From the NCBI GenBank assembly GCA_030430565.1, contig JAUIKS010000001.1, forward strand, positions 434,001-498,000: a stretch of DNA of 64,000 nt. The letters run 5' to 3'. This document shows, piece after piece, positions 52,101 through 60,071 of this stretch (position 1 is its first letter; the number at the start of each line of letters is the position of its first letter). Below the pieces are notes generated by a model that ran no database searches, was not told the DNA's origin, and saw only the letters and a list, made by a program, of their open reading frames with translations. A program made the position numbers and the translations under genes. The DNA is from Polyangia bacterium (GTDB lineage: Bacteria; Myxococcota_A; Polyangia; Nannocystales; Nannocystaceae).

Positions 52101-52979
52101 GGTCAGCGAGTCACGCGCGCGCGCGCGCTCCCGATGGGGCACGCCTCCCCGGCGGTCGCGGACATCGACGGCGACGGCCGCGAAGAGCTCGTCGTGATCC
52201 CGTGGGACGGCGCCCCGTCGATGTACGTCCTCGACGTCGAGTCGCTCGAGACGCGGTGGACGCTCCCGCTCCCCAGCGGCGCCTGGGCCCGCCCCGTGGT
52301 GGCCCCGGCGCGCGCGCCCGCGGAGGACCCCGTGATCGTCGTGAGCCTGCTCGACGGGGCGACGATGGTGATCGACGCCACGACCCGCGCGGTGAGCTGG
52401 TCGCGCGTGACGGCCGAGACCCACGCGGTCGCGCCCGCGGTCGCGGATGTCGACGGCGACGGGGCGCTGGAGCTCGTCGTCGCCTCGCCGTCCACCGGGG
52501 ATCTCGTGTGCTTGGACCTGCTGCGCGGTGATGAGCGCTGGTCGCGATCAGGCGTCGGAGGCGAGCGCGCGAGCCCGCGGGTCGCGGATGTCGACGGTGA
52601 CGGCGCCCTCGAGATCGTGAGCGCGTCGGCGCGCGGCGGGCTGTTCGTGCTCGACGGTCGAGGGCGCGCGCGCTGGCGCTTCCGGCCGCGCCCGCGCGAC
52701 GAGGAGCAACCCCCGGCCTCGACGAGCCCCGTGATCGTCGACCTCGACGGCGACGGACATCTCGAGATCGTCGCGGCCTTCGCCGGCCTCGGCCTGTACG
52801 CGCTCGACGCGGCCACGGGGGCGCTGCGCTGGCGTTACGACACGGTGGGCGCCGCGACCATCGAGGCCGAGCCGGTGCCCGTCGACGTCGAGGGCGACGG
52901 CCTGCTCGAGCTCGTGATCGCCGACAACGGCGGACGGCTCACCATGCTCGACGCGGCGCGCCGTCGCCCCGGGAGGTAG
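49176..52979 (+). CDS. Ser/Thr protein kinase with PEGA-like and FG-GAP propeller domains
   Basis: I use the ATG at 49176, which has GAAGG five bases upstream; an in-frame ATG at 49113 has no such site. The product is ~1267 aa. The kinase domain (residues ~20-280) has VGVGAMGVVYAA, Lys in RVALKLLK, HRDFKPGNVLV, DFGLAT, and the activation-loop end GTPAYMSPEQHRG. A single transmembrane helix follows (AAGAGVVSTLAGLGYAGYLL). After it are two PEGA-like beta repeats (VEVTARSRGEPVAGATARID; VPAGVHELEVDAPGYRVARTA) and a long FG-GAP/VCBS-like propeller (DIDGDGRGDLIVDR; DLDGDGRREFVIPY; DVDGDGALELVVAS and more). Such kinases sense an extracytoplasmic signal. It is followed by P450 after 8 nt, so they form one operon, and it lies downstream of the two hexapeptide ORFs. 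Confidence 0.9.
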   Translation: MSRLFGAGMHRSTIGRYELEACVGVGAMGVVYAAHDPQLDRRVALKLLKASAGDDDARARLLREARALAHMSHPNIVTVFEAGELEGRVYLAMEFVDGVTLDAWCAPEVGAQPSWRELLGVFVGAGRGLAAAHAAGIVHRDFKPGNVLVGADGAVKVLDFGLATALDGVYGGDLLATEDRGARAQEVVASALTRTGAIMGTPAYMSPEQHRGQAATEQSDQFSFCVALYEALYGRRPFICTSYAVLHDAVLAGRVRDPPRGARAPAWVRRAVLRGLALDPADRFPSMTALLVELDRGSSTLALRLAAGAGVVSTLAGLGYAGYLLTRPGRVEVTARSRGEPVAGATARIDGVALTELGGGAGEVPAGVHELEVDAPGYRVARTALAVRRGATAQLTVELQREQGVFNLDVEPGGGVVFVDGVDHGTRLRNLPVDSGVHELLVRHDGYHDRRLEWSVAADERRAGFVSLAPAVTWTWRAPDFNRAVYAPGDIDGDGRGDLIVDRTQELVAINPHDDRVLWRLEGLNHSAKLVEDLDGDGVGDLVLVREDEELAVVEARSSALPVDDGRPRALWRVDTGRAWEPRGGGALRRDLDGDGRREFVIPYIHGDRVSALDIRTGRPLWTSPRLGESIKSLGFIREGSDASGVVGVLADEQVMALEAATGAVRWRRDRVSAEDEPGRQSRLLYGLLDALRGGSSAPVFVTVSPTGAATRYRARDGAELWRAELHPSCHLPPEEHGAPRVMYCRDAERRAVIFDADTGAPRWRATDFTEIVYVPSWRGGAPAFVTPHPRGAALRSPRDGHVERVFELDAPAVGDAALHDWDGDGRRELVVVSGAGTVAAFDRAGARVGAASTSFHNAFLQPLGGDGLAMIGDAGFALFEGSRVRWSRATQKAVRATPIVDDFDGDGRRELAVAATLKNRAGHLVLALEDGALQGEAASLGHKIIRAPAVAPAPGGRRELVYLDRQGVVRFDPVGQRVTRARALPMGHASPAVADIDGDGREELVVIPWDGAPSMYVLDVESLETRWTLPLPSGAWARPVVAPARAPAEDPVIVVSLLDGATMVIDATTRAVSWSRVTAETHAVAPAVADVDGDGALELVVASPSTGDLVCLDLLRGDERWSRSGVGGERASPRVADVDGDGALEIVSASARGGLFVLDGRGRARWRFRPRPRDEEQPPASTSPVIVDLDGDGHLEIVAAFAGLGLYALDAATGALRWRYDTVGAATIEAEPVPVDVEGDGLLELVIADNGGRLTMLDAARRRPGR

Positions 52980-52987
52980 CGCGCGCG

Positions 52988-54421
52988 ATGCCCGACGACG
53001 CGTTCAAGGCATTGCATCCCGTCGGCGTGGACGGCCCGCGCTGGCGCGACGGCTACGGCCCGCTGCTCGCCGACCCGCTGGGCTTTCTGCAGCGCGCGCG
53101 CGAGACCTACGGCGACCTCGTGGCGCTCACCGAGGGGCTCCCGGTCCTCTCGCGTATGCCCGACTGCGCCGGCTGCGTCGCGGTGTTCGGGGCCGAGCAC
53201 GTCGAGCGCGTGCTCCTGAACCCCGCGCTGTTCGGCGCGCCGGGCGTGGCGGCCAAGCGCCACGCGCTGTCGCCGGCGCTGCGGCGCCTCAGCTCGGGCC
53301 TGTTCAGCATGGTCGGCGCGCGGCATCGTGATCACCGCCGGCTGCTCGCGCCGGCGCTCGGCAAAGACGCGGCGCGCCGCTACCACGACGAGATCGCGGC
53401 GAGCGTCGCCGCGCTCGTGGGCGCCTGGTCTCCCGGGCAGGAGCTGAACCTGCTCGAGGCGCTGCGGGGGCTCACCGATCGCGCGCTCGGTCGCATCATG
53501 TTCGATCAGTCAGGTGATGACGCGCGCTCGATCGGCGCGCTCGCCCGGCGGCTCCTGACGCTCCGGCGCGCCAACGCGTCGGCGGGCGAGGACGACGCGC
53601 CCCGCGTCCGCGACGCGCTGATCGAGGTGGGCGACGCGCTCGAGCGCGCGCTGCGGGAGCAGGTAAGGCGGGCCCGGGCCGCGCGAGCTCCCGCGCGTGC
53701 GCCCGGCCTGTTCGCCCGGCTGTGCGCGCTCGCGGGGCCCGACGGCCGAGCGCTCTCCGAGGACGAGCTCGTCGCCCACGGCAACGTGCTGTTTCAGGCC
53801 GCGAGCGAGCCGGTCGCGGTCGCGTTGACGTGGGCGGCGCTGCTGCTCACGCAGCGCGACGACGCCGCCCAGGCGCTCGCGCGCGAGCTCGCGCCGCTGG
53901 GGGTCGACGACGCGCCGGCGCGTTTTGAGCGGCTCGCGGCGACCCCGGTTACCGACGGGATCCTCAAGGAGACCCTGCGCCTGCTGCCGCCGAGCGCGGT
54001 GCTGGTGCGCGTGACCTCGCGACCGGCGCGCCTCGGCGACCACGTGCTGCCCGCGCGGACCGAGCTGCTCCTGAGCCCCGCGCTCGAGCACCGCGACCCC
54101 CGCGTGTTCCCCGAGCCGAACGCGTTTCGCCCCGATCGGTGGCGGACCATCACCCCCTCACGCTTCGCGTACCTCCCGTTCGGCGCCGGCGCGCGTCACT
54201 GTCTCGGAGGACAGCTCGCCCTCTCGATCATGAAGGTGACGCTCATCGAGCTCGGCCGTCGCTGGTCCCTCGAGCTCGCCCCGGGGCAGCGCGTCGACTG
54301 GACGATCAACGTCACGCTCATGCCCAAGAGCCAGCCGCGCGTGGTGCTTCGACGACCCGGCGCGCCGCTCACGAGCGCGCCGCTCACCGGCTCCCTGCGC
54401 GACCTGGTCCAGCTCCCGTGA
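52988..54421 (+). CDS. Cytochrome P450, in operon with kinase and hexapeptide mini-ORFs
   Basis: A 477-aa soluble P450 with GGGAGGT eight bases before its ATG. The haem-binding loop is FGAGARHCLGG with Cys405 as axial ligand, and the K-helix ExxR is ETLRLLPP. The I-helix, usually AGx[DE]T[TS], reads QAASEPVAVAL: the oxygen-activating Thr after the acid is replaced by Pro275. P450s that make phenolic or aryl cross-links often lack this Thr. It starts 8 nt after the kinase stop. Nearby are two hexapeptide ORFs (MEPYIW, MEPYEW) and a convergent MFS exporter. A peptide cross-linking role is the working hypothesis; fatty-acid or polyketide hydroxylation is also possible. Confidence 0.85.
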   Translation: MPDDAFKALHPVGVDGPRWRDGYGPLLADPLGFLQRARETYGDLVALTEGLPVLSRMPDCAGCVAVFGAEHVERVLLNPALFGAPGVAAKRHALSPALRRLSSGLFSMVGARHRDHRRLLAPALGKDAARRYHDEIAASVAALVGAWSPGQELNLLEALRGLTDRALGRIMFDQSGDDARSIGALARRLLTLRRANASAGEDDAPRVRDALIEVGDALERALREQVRRARAARAPARAPGLFARLCALAGPDGRALSEDELVAHGNVLFQAASEPVAVALTWAALLLTQRDDAAQALARELAPLGVDDAPARFERLAATPVTDGILKETLRLLPPSAVLVRVTSRPARLGDHVLPARTELLLSPALEHRDPRVFPEPNAFRPDRWRTITPSRFAYLPFGAGARHCLGGQLALSIMKVTLIELGRRWSLELAPGQRVDWTINVTLMPKSQPRVVLRRPGAPLTSAPLTGSLRDLVQLP

Positions 54422-54427
54422 TCGCGC

Positions 54428-55915
54428 TCAGCGGCCGCGACCCGGGAGCGAGCGCGTGAGCGCGAGCGCGACGACGGCCAGCCCGGTCAGCGTGAGGACG
54501 GCGTTGGAGTAGGGCGCGCCGCGGCCGAGCTCGAGCCCGATCCAGCTCCCGGTCGGGCTCGACGCGCGGGTCTGCAGCTCGATCGTCGTCGTCGTCAGCG
54601 CGACGCCGAAGGCGCCGCCGAGGAAGAAGATCATCATGAACAGGCCGACGCCCACGCCCGCCTCACGTTCCGGGACATACTGCGAGGACACGCTCAGCAG
54701 CGGGCTCTGGATGAACGCGAAGCCGAGCCCGTAGAGCGCCAGCCCGGCCGTCACCCCCGCGATCGACACGCCCGCGAAGGCCGCCATCACGAGGTTCCCT
54801 GTCACCATGCACGCGCTCCCGCCCACCACGGGCAGGCGCGCGCCGTAGCGATCGCAGAGTCGACCCGAGCGCCGCGAGAACAGGGCGACGAGCGCCGCGC
54901 CCGGGAGCAGCACGAGGCCGACCCAGATCGGCGCGAGCTGCTCGACCTCGTGCAGCAGGATCGGCACGAGGATGACCGAGCCCATCCGCGTCGCCTGGCA
55001 CAGAAACGCGATCGTCACGGTCGTCCGGTAGCGGCGGTCGGCGAGCAGCGCCGGCGGCACGAAGGGGTGCTCGCGGCGCCGGATCCAGGCGTAGAACGCC
55101 ACCAGCGCGGCGACGCCCAGCACGAGCAGCGCGACCGGGGACGGCCCGATCGCGCGCGCGCTGAGTCGCTGCAGACCGTACATCAACGAGGTCACGCCGA
55201 GCCCGAGCAGCGTCGCGCCCACGACGTCGATCGGCTGCGGCGCGCGCCGATCGAGGACCTCCGGGAGCCACGCTCGCCCGAGCCAAAACGCCAGCAGCGA
55301 GAGCGCGCCCGGGACCACGAACACGGCCCGCCAGCGCAGCAGCTGGATCAGCGCGCCGCCGAGGAAGGGGCCAACGCACGCGGCCACGCCCACGCACGCG
55401 AGCATCACGCCCATCGCCGCGCCGCGGCGGCTCGCGGGGTAGAGCCGGGCGATCAGCAAGGCGCCGAGCGATGGGAGCGCGGCCCCGCCGACACCTTGGA
55501 GCACACGCACCGCGATCATCCAGCCGATCGAGTGCAGCGCGCCGACGAGCGCCGAGCCGAGGCCGTACACCAGGATGCCGAACAGGTAGAGCCGCCGCGC
55601 GCCGACCCGCTCGCTGAGCCGACCGTGCACCACGCTGAAGACCGCGAAGCTCAGGGTGTAGCCGGTGACGAGCAGTCCGTAGGTCCCCTCGCGCGCGCCG
55701 AAGCGCTCCCCGATGATCGGCAGCGCGACGTTCACCATGTTGCCGGCCGAGACGGCGAGCACCACCACGACCGAGATCAGCGCGAGCGCGCGGACGCGGA
55801 CGGCCTCGCTGACGGATGCCTCGGGCGGATGCACTCCCCCTTCAATTCCCCGAACGAGGGGAAGCAATTGCGGCGACGCGAACTTTCTGGCGTGAGCCGC
55901 GGCCGAGCGCCGCAC
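54428..55915 (-). CDS. MFS drug-type transporter (DHA2, 14 TMS)
   Basis: A 495-aa protein with about 14 hydrophobic segments. MFS motif A is present after TMS 2 (HGRLSERVGARRLYLFG), and motif C-like sequence is seen in TMS 5 (MLACVGVAACVGPFLGGALI), typical of DHA2 efflux pumps that use the proton gradient. The first ATG-like start is a GTG that overlaps the TAG of the CHAT gene (TAGTG at 55917-55913); a GTG at 55834 next to AAGGGGG is an alternative. It is on the same strand as, and directly after, the CHAT gene, and convergent with the P450 gene by 6 nt. It could export a product of either. Confidence 0.85.
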   Translation of the reverse strand: MRRSAAAHARKFASPQLLPLVRGIEGGVHPPEASVSEAVRVRALALISVVVVLAVSAGNMVNVALPIIGERFGAREGTYGLLVTGYTLSFAVFSVVHGRLSERVGARRLYLFGILVYGLGSALVGALHSIGWMIAVRVLQGVGGAALPSLGALLIARLYPASRRGAAMGVMLACVGVAACVGPFLGGALIQLLRWRAVFVVPGALSLLAFWLGRAWLPEVLDRRAPQPIDVVGATLLGLGVTSLMYGLQRLSARAIGPSPVALLVLGVAALVAFYAWIRRREHPFVPPALLADRRYRTTVTIAFLCQATRMGSVILVPILLHEVEQLAPIWVGLVLLPGAALVALFSRRSGRLCDRYGARLPVVGGSACMVTGNLVMAAFAGVSIAGVTAGLALYGLGFAFIQSPLLSVSSQYVPEREAGVGVGLFMMIFFLGGAFGVALTTTTIELQTRASSPTGSWIGLELGRGAPYSNAVLTLTGLAVVALALTRSLPGRGR

Positions 55916-58900
55916 TACGACGCGGCATCGGGCTCGGGGAAGTCCCCGAGCTCGAGCTCAGCCCAGCGCTTGCGAAGCGCCGCCTGCTCCTCGGCCGAGG
56001 TCTTGGCGAATGACCGCAGGAATTGTCGCCGTGTTTCTTGGGCGCTGTGTGGGTCACCGGCGCGGAGCAGGTCAACGAGAGCGCGAAGCGATAGCTGTGC
56101 GGCCTCGTGGAATCGCTCTTGCAATCGCGCGGCGATGCTGAGCCGGGAATAGGCAATAGCAGCGCCGTGGAGGTCGCCCTGATTCTCAAAATTGGCGAGG
56201 GACTTACGATACCAAGTCTGCGCTACCGCGAAGTCCCGCTGTTGCACGGCTAGATTGCCGAGCTGCCCATAGGTGTAGGCGGCGGCATGAAGGTTGCCCT
56301 GCTTCTCGTTGATGGCGAGGGTCTTGCGATACCACGTCTCCGCCGTCGCGAAATTCTGCTGCGCCTGTGCGACCATGCCGAGCTGGTGATAGACGATAGC
56401 AGCGTTGTGTGAATCCCCGAGGTCTTCAAAGACCTCAATTGCCGTGGAATAGTGCTCAGCGGCGGCCACGAAGTCGTTCTGTATGCATGCGACGTTGCCG
56501 AGCTGGAAATAGATGAGCGCGGCGCCATGGAGGTCGCCCTGCTTCTCCTTGATGGCCAGGGATTTTCGATACCACGTCTCGGCCGACTCGAAGTCCCGTT
56601 GCTTCTGTGCGACGATGCCGAGTCCGTGATAGGTTTTGGCGGCATCGCGGAGATTGCCTAGTTTGTCGTCAATGGCGAGGGCCTTGCGATACCACTGCTC
56701 CGCCGCCACGTAGTTCCGCTGGTGCGCGGCGAGACTGCCGAGTTGACCATAGGAGTTGGCTACGCCTCGAAGATTGCCCTGCTTCTCGTCAATGGCGAGG
56801 GACTTAAGATACCATCCCTCCGCTGCCGCGAAGTCCCGCTGCTTTTCGGCGACGATGCCGAAATGGTGAAACATGGATGACTCGAGCTTGTGATCGCCGG
56901 CCTCGTGTGCCGCCTCGGCGATGGCTTGGTAGCAGCCACGGGCCTCGGCGAACGCACGGGTGTTTTCGGAGAATTTACCCAGCGCCTGCGTCATGGCCAT
57001 CCAGAAAAGCTCCATGCCGAGGCGACGGGCTTCGCCGCGCGCGTGGTGCAGGGTCACGCCGAGGACCGCGAATACGGGTCGCTGTTCGTGAAGCTCGCGC
57101 GGGGCGACCTGGTCAAGAGCCCTGGCCACCACATCGACAAAGGCCCGGGCCCATTGCGTCCGCGTCGCCTCAACAAACAACGCGGGTATCCGCGCGCGCA
57201 GGAAGCCGGTCAGCGCCGGGTGCATCGCGTACACGTTCGCGCCGTGGGCGTGCAGGAGGCCAGCGCCCGCGAGCCGGTCGAGACAGCGCGCCACGACGTC
57301 GGCCGCGACGGGCGGCGTAGCCTTTTTTGCGATCCGTTCGAGCAGGTCTCGCAGCACGAAGCGCTCGAAGTGGGCGAGGCCGATGAGCACCGGCCGAAGC
57401 TCGTCGGCCAGCGCGTCCTCGGCCAGCCGCAGGGTGGCGTAGAGCTGCCGCTCGGTCTCGGTGGCGGCCTCGGCGGTCGCGGCGAGGTTCGCGTTCAGCA
57501 GCTCCAACACCGTCGCGGCGGGCGTGGACTCGAGCCGCGGCAACAGCACGCGCATCGCCAGCGGATGCCCGTCGAGCGCGTCCATCAGCGCGCGCAGGTG
57601 CTTGTCGGCGCGGTCGACCTCCAGCCCCAGATCTCCGACCAAGGCCTCGCAGTACTCCCACCGCTCCTCGCCCTGCAGCCCGCCCAGCGCGACCAGGCGA
57701 CGCAGCTCGGGCCCGAGCCAGTCCTCCTTTGAGCGGCTGGTGATGAGCACCCGCGTCGCGCCGCCGCGCAGCGCGGTCAGCAGCGCACGCAGGCGGCCGC
57801 GGTCCTCGACCGAGAGGGTGGGTGGCTCCCCCCGCTGACCCTCCACGACCTCGAAGTTGTCCCACACGACCAAGAGCGGGACCTCGCGCAGGGCCTTCGC
57901 CACGAGCGCGAGCTTGCGCTCGTCGGGGACCGCGGACACCTGGGGCCCGACGACGACCTCGGCCATGCGGTTGAGCACCCAGTCGGCGCTGCGCACCCCC
58001 TGAAACGACAGCCACACGCAGCCGGCGAGCCCCCCGGTGGCCGCGCGCCACTGCAGAAAGCCGCGGGCCAGCGTGGTCTTGCCCATGCCGCCCATGCCGT
58101 GGATCAACACCGCCGGCGGCGTCGGCCGCTGCAGCGCTCGCTCGAGTTGGAGGACCACGCCGTCGCGCCCGATGAAGCCGTGGGGGCTTATGTCGCCCTC
58201 GACCTCCGCGGGCAGCTGGGGTCGCGCGGGCGGCTCGGCGGCCGTGGCCGCGAAGCGCAGCGAGTCCGCCCCCTGCTCGTAGGCCACCGGCACCAGCCAG
58301 TCCTGCAGCTCAAACAGCCCGCGGACGCACACGCGCCTGCGCTCGGCGAACATCTGCCGCCGCCCGGCCCGCGTGGCCTCGGCCAGGCTGCCGGTCTCGA
58401 ACAGCCGGTTGTAGAACGCCGGCAGCATCTGCTGGGCGCCGCTGACGTACAGCGAGTGCGACATGGCGACGACGCTGCGCACCCCGGCCTTAAGCAGCGC
58501 CGCGGCCACCGACGCGAACGGGTCCTGGGCGCGCTCGTCCAGCATCGCCGATTGACAGGCGTTGAGCACCATCGCCGGCACGCGGTGATCCGCGAGCAGG
58601 GTGCTCAGCACCTCGGCCTTGACCGGCGCCGGCTTGCCCTTGGCGTCCTCGAAGACCAGCCGCCCCTGGGGCGCGCGATACCTGTGCGGGTCCGTCTCGT
58701 CGGAGGTGTCCGCCGCGCCGTAGGAGCCGTGGCCGTCGAAGTGGACCAGGTGGTAGTAACCTGGCTTTTCACGCAGGTGTTCCTCGAGCCGCTGAAACGT
58801 CGGCGGGCGCAGGACGTGGACCTCGACCGGGAGCTCGCGCGTCTCGACCAGCTCGACCAGCGGCCGCGCGATCGACCGGTAGTGCACGTCCTGCTCGAAC

Positions 58901-59427
58901 GGCCGCGCGATGACCAGCAGGATGTTGACGCGGTCCCGCGGCAGCGTCTCGGGCAGCGCCGGCGGATCCTTGGGCGCGTCCAGCCGCCGCTCGATGTGAC
59001 AGGCCGGCGCGAGCGGGCCCTTGTGGGGGTCGCGCAGCGCCTCCCACGGCCACGCCAGCACGCGCGGGTCGTTGCTCCACACCTGCAGGCGAAGCGCGTC
59101 GTACCGGGTCCCGTCCTCGGTCGCCTTGTCGAGCCACGCTCCGGTCTGACGGTGATCAAAGAGCGCCTGAAACGCCTCCTCGCCCCAGCGACGCAGGGCC
59201 GCGAGCACTCGCTCGGCGCGCTCGGTCCGCGGCGAGAACGGGTAGTCCAAAAATGTCTCGAGGTACCAGGACAGCTCGCGGATCAGATCGCTGTCCGGCC
59301 GTCCCTCCACCGGGTATCCGCGCGGCGACGGGACCGTGCGCGCGGGGCCGGCCTGCCCGATCGCGCGCTGAACAAAAAACTGCTCGGCCTCGCCGCCCTC
59401 GACGTGCCGGATCTGCAGCGTTTGCAT
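55915..59427 (-). CDS. CHAT protease - NB-ARC (STAND) ATPase - TPR protein
   Basis: About 1170 aa from the ATG at 59427. The N-terminal CHAT (caspase-HetF) protease domain has the catalytic pair His233 (HLVHFDGHGSYG) and Cys291 (LNACQSAML). A STAND NTPase follows: IGRDGVVLQLERAL, Walker A IHGMGGMGKTTL (~444-452), Walker B VPLLVVWDNFEV, and sensor RVLITSRSKEDW. The C-terminal ~300 residues are seven to eight TPRs of ~40 residues (YGQLGSLAAHQRNYVAAEQW and relatives), encoded by similar ~120-bp DNA units. This is the architecture of NLR-like immune proteins that sense a signal through TPRs, oligomerise and fire the protease. Divergent to a small hydrophobic protein (59510-59842). Confidence 0.9.
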   Translation of the reverse strand: MQTLQIRHVEGGEAEQFFVQRAIGQAGPARTVPSPRGYPVEGRPDSDLIRELSWYLETFLDYPFSPRTERAERVLAALRRWGEEAFQALFDHRQTGAWLDKATEDGTRYDALRLQVWSNDPRVLAWPWEALRDPHKGPLAPACHIERRLDAPKDPPALPETLPRDRVNILLVIARPFEQDVHYRSIARPLVELVETRELPVEVHVLRPPTFQRLEEHLREKPGYYHLVHFDGHGSYGAADTSDETDPHRYRAPQGRLVFEDAKGKPAPVKAEVLSTLLADHRVPAMVLNACQSAMLDERAQDPFASVAAALLKAGVRSVVAMSHSLYVSGAQQMLPAFYNRLFETGSLAEATRAGRRQMFAERRRVCVRGLFELQDWLVPVAYEQGADSLRFAATAAEPPARPQLPAEVEGDISPHGFIGRDGVVLQLERALQRPTPPAVLIHGMGGMGKTTLARGFLQWRAATGGLAGCVWLSFQGVRSADWVLNRMAEVVVGPQVSAVPDERKLALVAKALREVPLLVVWDNFEVVEGQRGEPPTLSVEDRGRLRALLTALRGGATRVLITSRSKEDWLGPELRRLVALGGLQGEERWEYCEALVGDLGLEVDRADKHLRALMDALDGHPLAMRVLLPRLESTPAATVLELLNANLAATAEAATETERQLYATLRLAEDALADELRPVLIGLAHFERFVLRDLLERIAKKATPPVAADVVARCLDRLAGAGLLHAHGANVYAMHPALTGFLRARIPALFVEATRTQWARAFVDVVARALDQVAPRELHEQRPVFAVLGVTLHHARGEARRLGMELFWMAMTQALGKFSENTRAFAEARGCYQAIAEAAHEAGDHKLESSMFHHFGIVAEKQRDFAAAEGWYLKSLAIDEKQGNLRGVANSYGQLGSLAAHQRNYVAAEQWYRKALAIDDKLGNLRDAAKTYHGLGIVAQKQRDFESAETWYRKSLAIKEKQGDLHGAALIYFQLGNVACIQNDFVAAAEHYSTAIEVFEDLGDSHNAAIVYHQLGMVAQAQQNFATAETWYRKTLAINEKQGNLHAAAYTYGQLGNLAVQQRDFAVAQTWYRKSLANFENQGDLHGAAIAYSRLSIAARLQERFHEAAQLSLRALVDLLRAGDPHSAQETRRQFLRSFAKTSAEEQAALRKRWAELELGDFPEPDAAS

Positions 59428-59509
59428 ATCCACATCTTCCCCGCGTGAACGCGCCCGCACAACCAAAATCCGTCCCGCGCGCCCGCGGAGGAGCGAGTAC
59501 CCTTCCACG

Positions 59510-59842
59510 ATGGAAGAGATTCGTGTCGTGCTTCCGCGCGAGCTTCAGCAGCTCGTCGGCGATCTAGAGAGCGCGTGGAACACCTCCGACGAGCGCCGAG
59601 GCGTCGCGGAGCTGAAGGTCGAGCGGACGCCCGGCAAGTACTCGGCCGGCGCGGCGACGCTGCTGCTGATCGCGGCGCTCGAGCTGGTCACGAAGGTCGG
59701 CACCGCCGTCGTCGCGGCGATGATCATCAAGCTCATCAACGAGGAGTTCGAGAAGCGCGGGTCGACCGAGCGCGCCGAGGTCCTCGAGACGAGGCGACTC
59801 GCGGACGGGCGCGAGCTCGTCGTCGTGAAGATGCTCGAGTAG
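59510..59842 (+). CDS. Small protein with central hydrophobic segment (EACC1-like?), 110 aa
   Basis: N-terminal polar region (MEEIRVVLPRELQQLVGDLE) with conserved-looking RGVAELKVERTPG, then a hydrophobic stretch (AATLLLIAALELVTKVGTAV) and a C-terminal beta-hairpin (RAEVLETRRLADGRELVVVK). This three-part layout is like EACC1, a small effector-associated component of bacterial STAND and MoxR conflict systems, though I assign it only loosely. It is divergent from the CHAT-STAND gene by 82 bp, so they share a promoter region and probably a function. Alternatives: an unrelated membrane-associated protein. Confidence 0.6.
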   Translation: MEEIRVVLPRELQQLVGDLESAWNTSDERRGVAELKVERTPGKYSAGAATLLLIAALELVTKVGTAVVAAMIIKLINEEFEKRGSTERAEVLETRRLADGRELVVVKMLE

Positions 59843-59904
59843 CACCATGCGCGCGCTTGCGGCCGCGGCGCAGGGTCGCGCATCATCCGAGACACGGAGG
59901 AGAC

Positions 59905-60060
59905 GTTCTCCGAGCTCTGCACGCGTCGACGACGGAGGTCTACCTCCACCTGTCGCCGAACGCGACGCGCTCGGCCATCGCTCGAATCGATCACGCGAAT
60001 GGAGAAATCGTGGAGAAGGAATCGGCGAAGCCGAAAAAACGCCATAATCGCAAGAAGTAG
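59905..60060 (+). pseudogene. Tyrosine recombinase C-terminal fragment
   Basis: The frame ending at 60060 reads ASTTEVYLHLSPNATRSAIA followed by a lysine-rich tail. This matches the C-terminal end of phage-type tyrosine recombinases (..GHASI.TTE.YLHLSP.A...AI..L), including the catalytic Tyr of YLHL. The upstream part is scrambled: no helical core, no start, and no RHTFAS motif in frame. It is therefore a decayed integrase tail next to the defence-like genes. Confidence 0.5.
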
Positions 60061-60071
60061 CCGCGACTCCG

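Noticed and set aside
56100..56960. Direct repeats that might look like a CRISPR array
   Set aside because: Units are ~120 bp, in frame and code for TPRs; there is no 28-37 bp repeat with unique spacers.
58099..59448. Plus-strand 449-codon frame
   Set aside because: Antisense to the CHAT-STAND gene.
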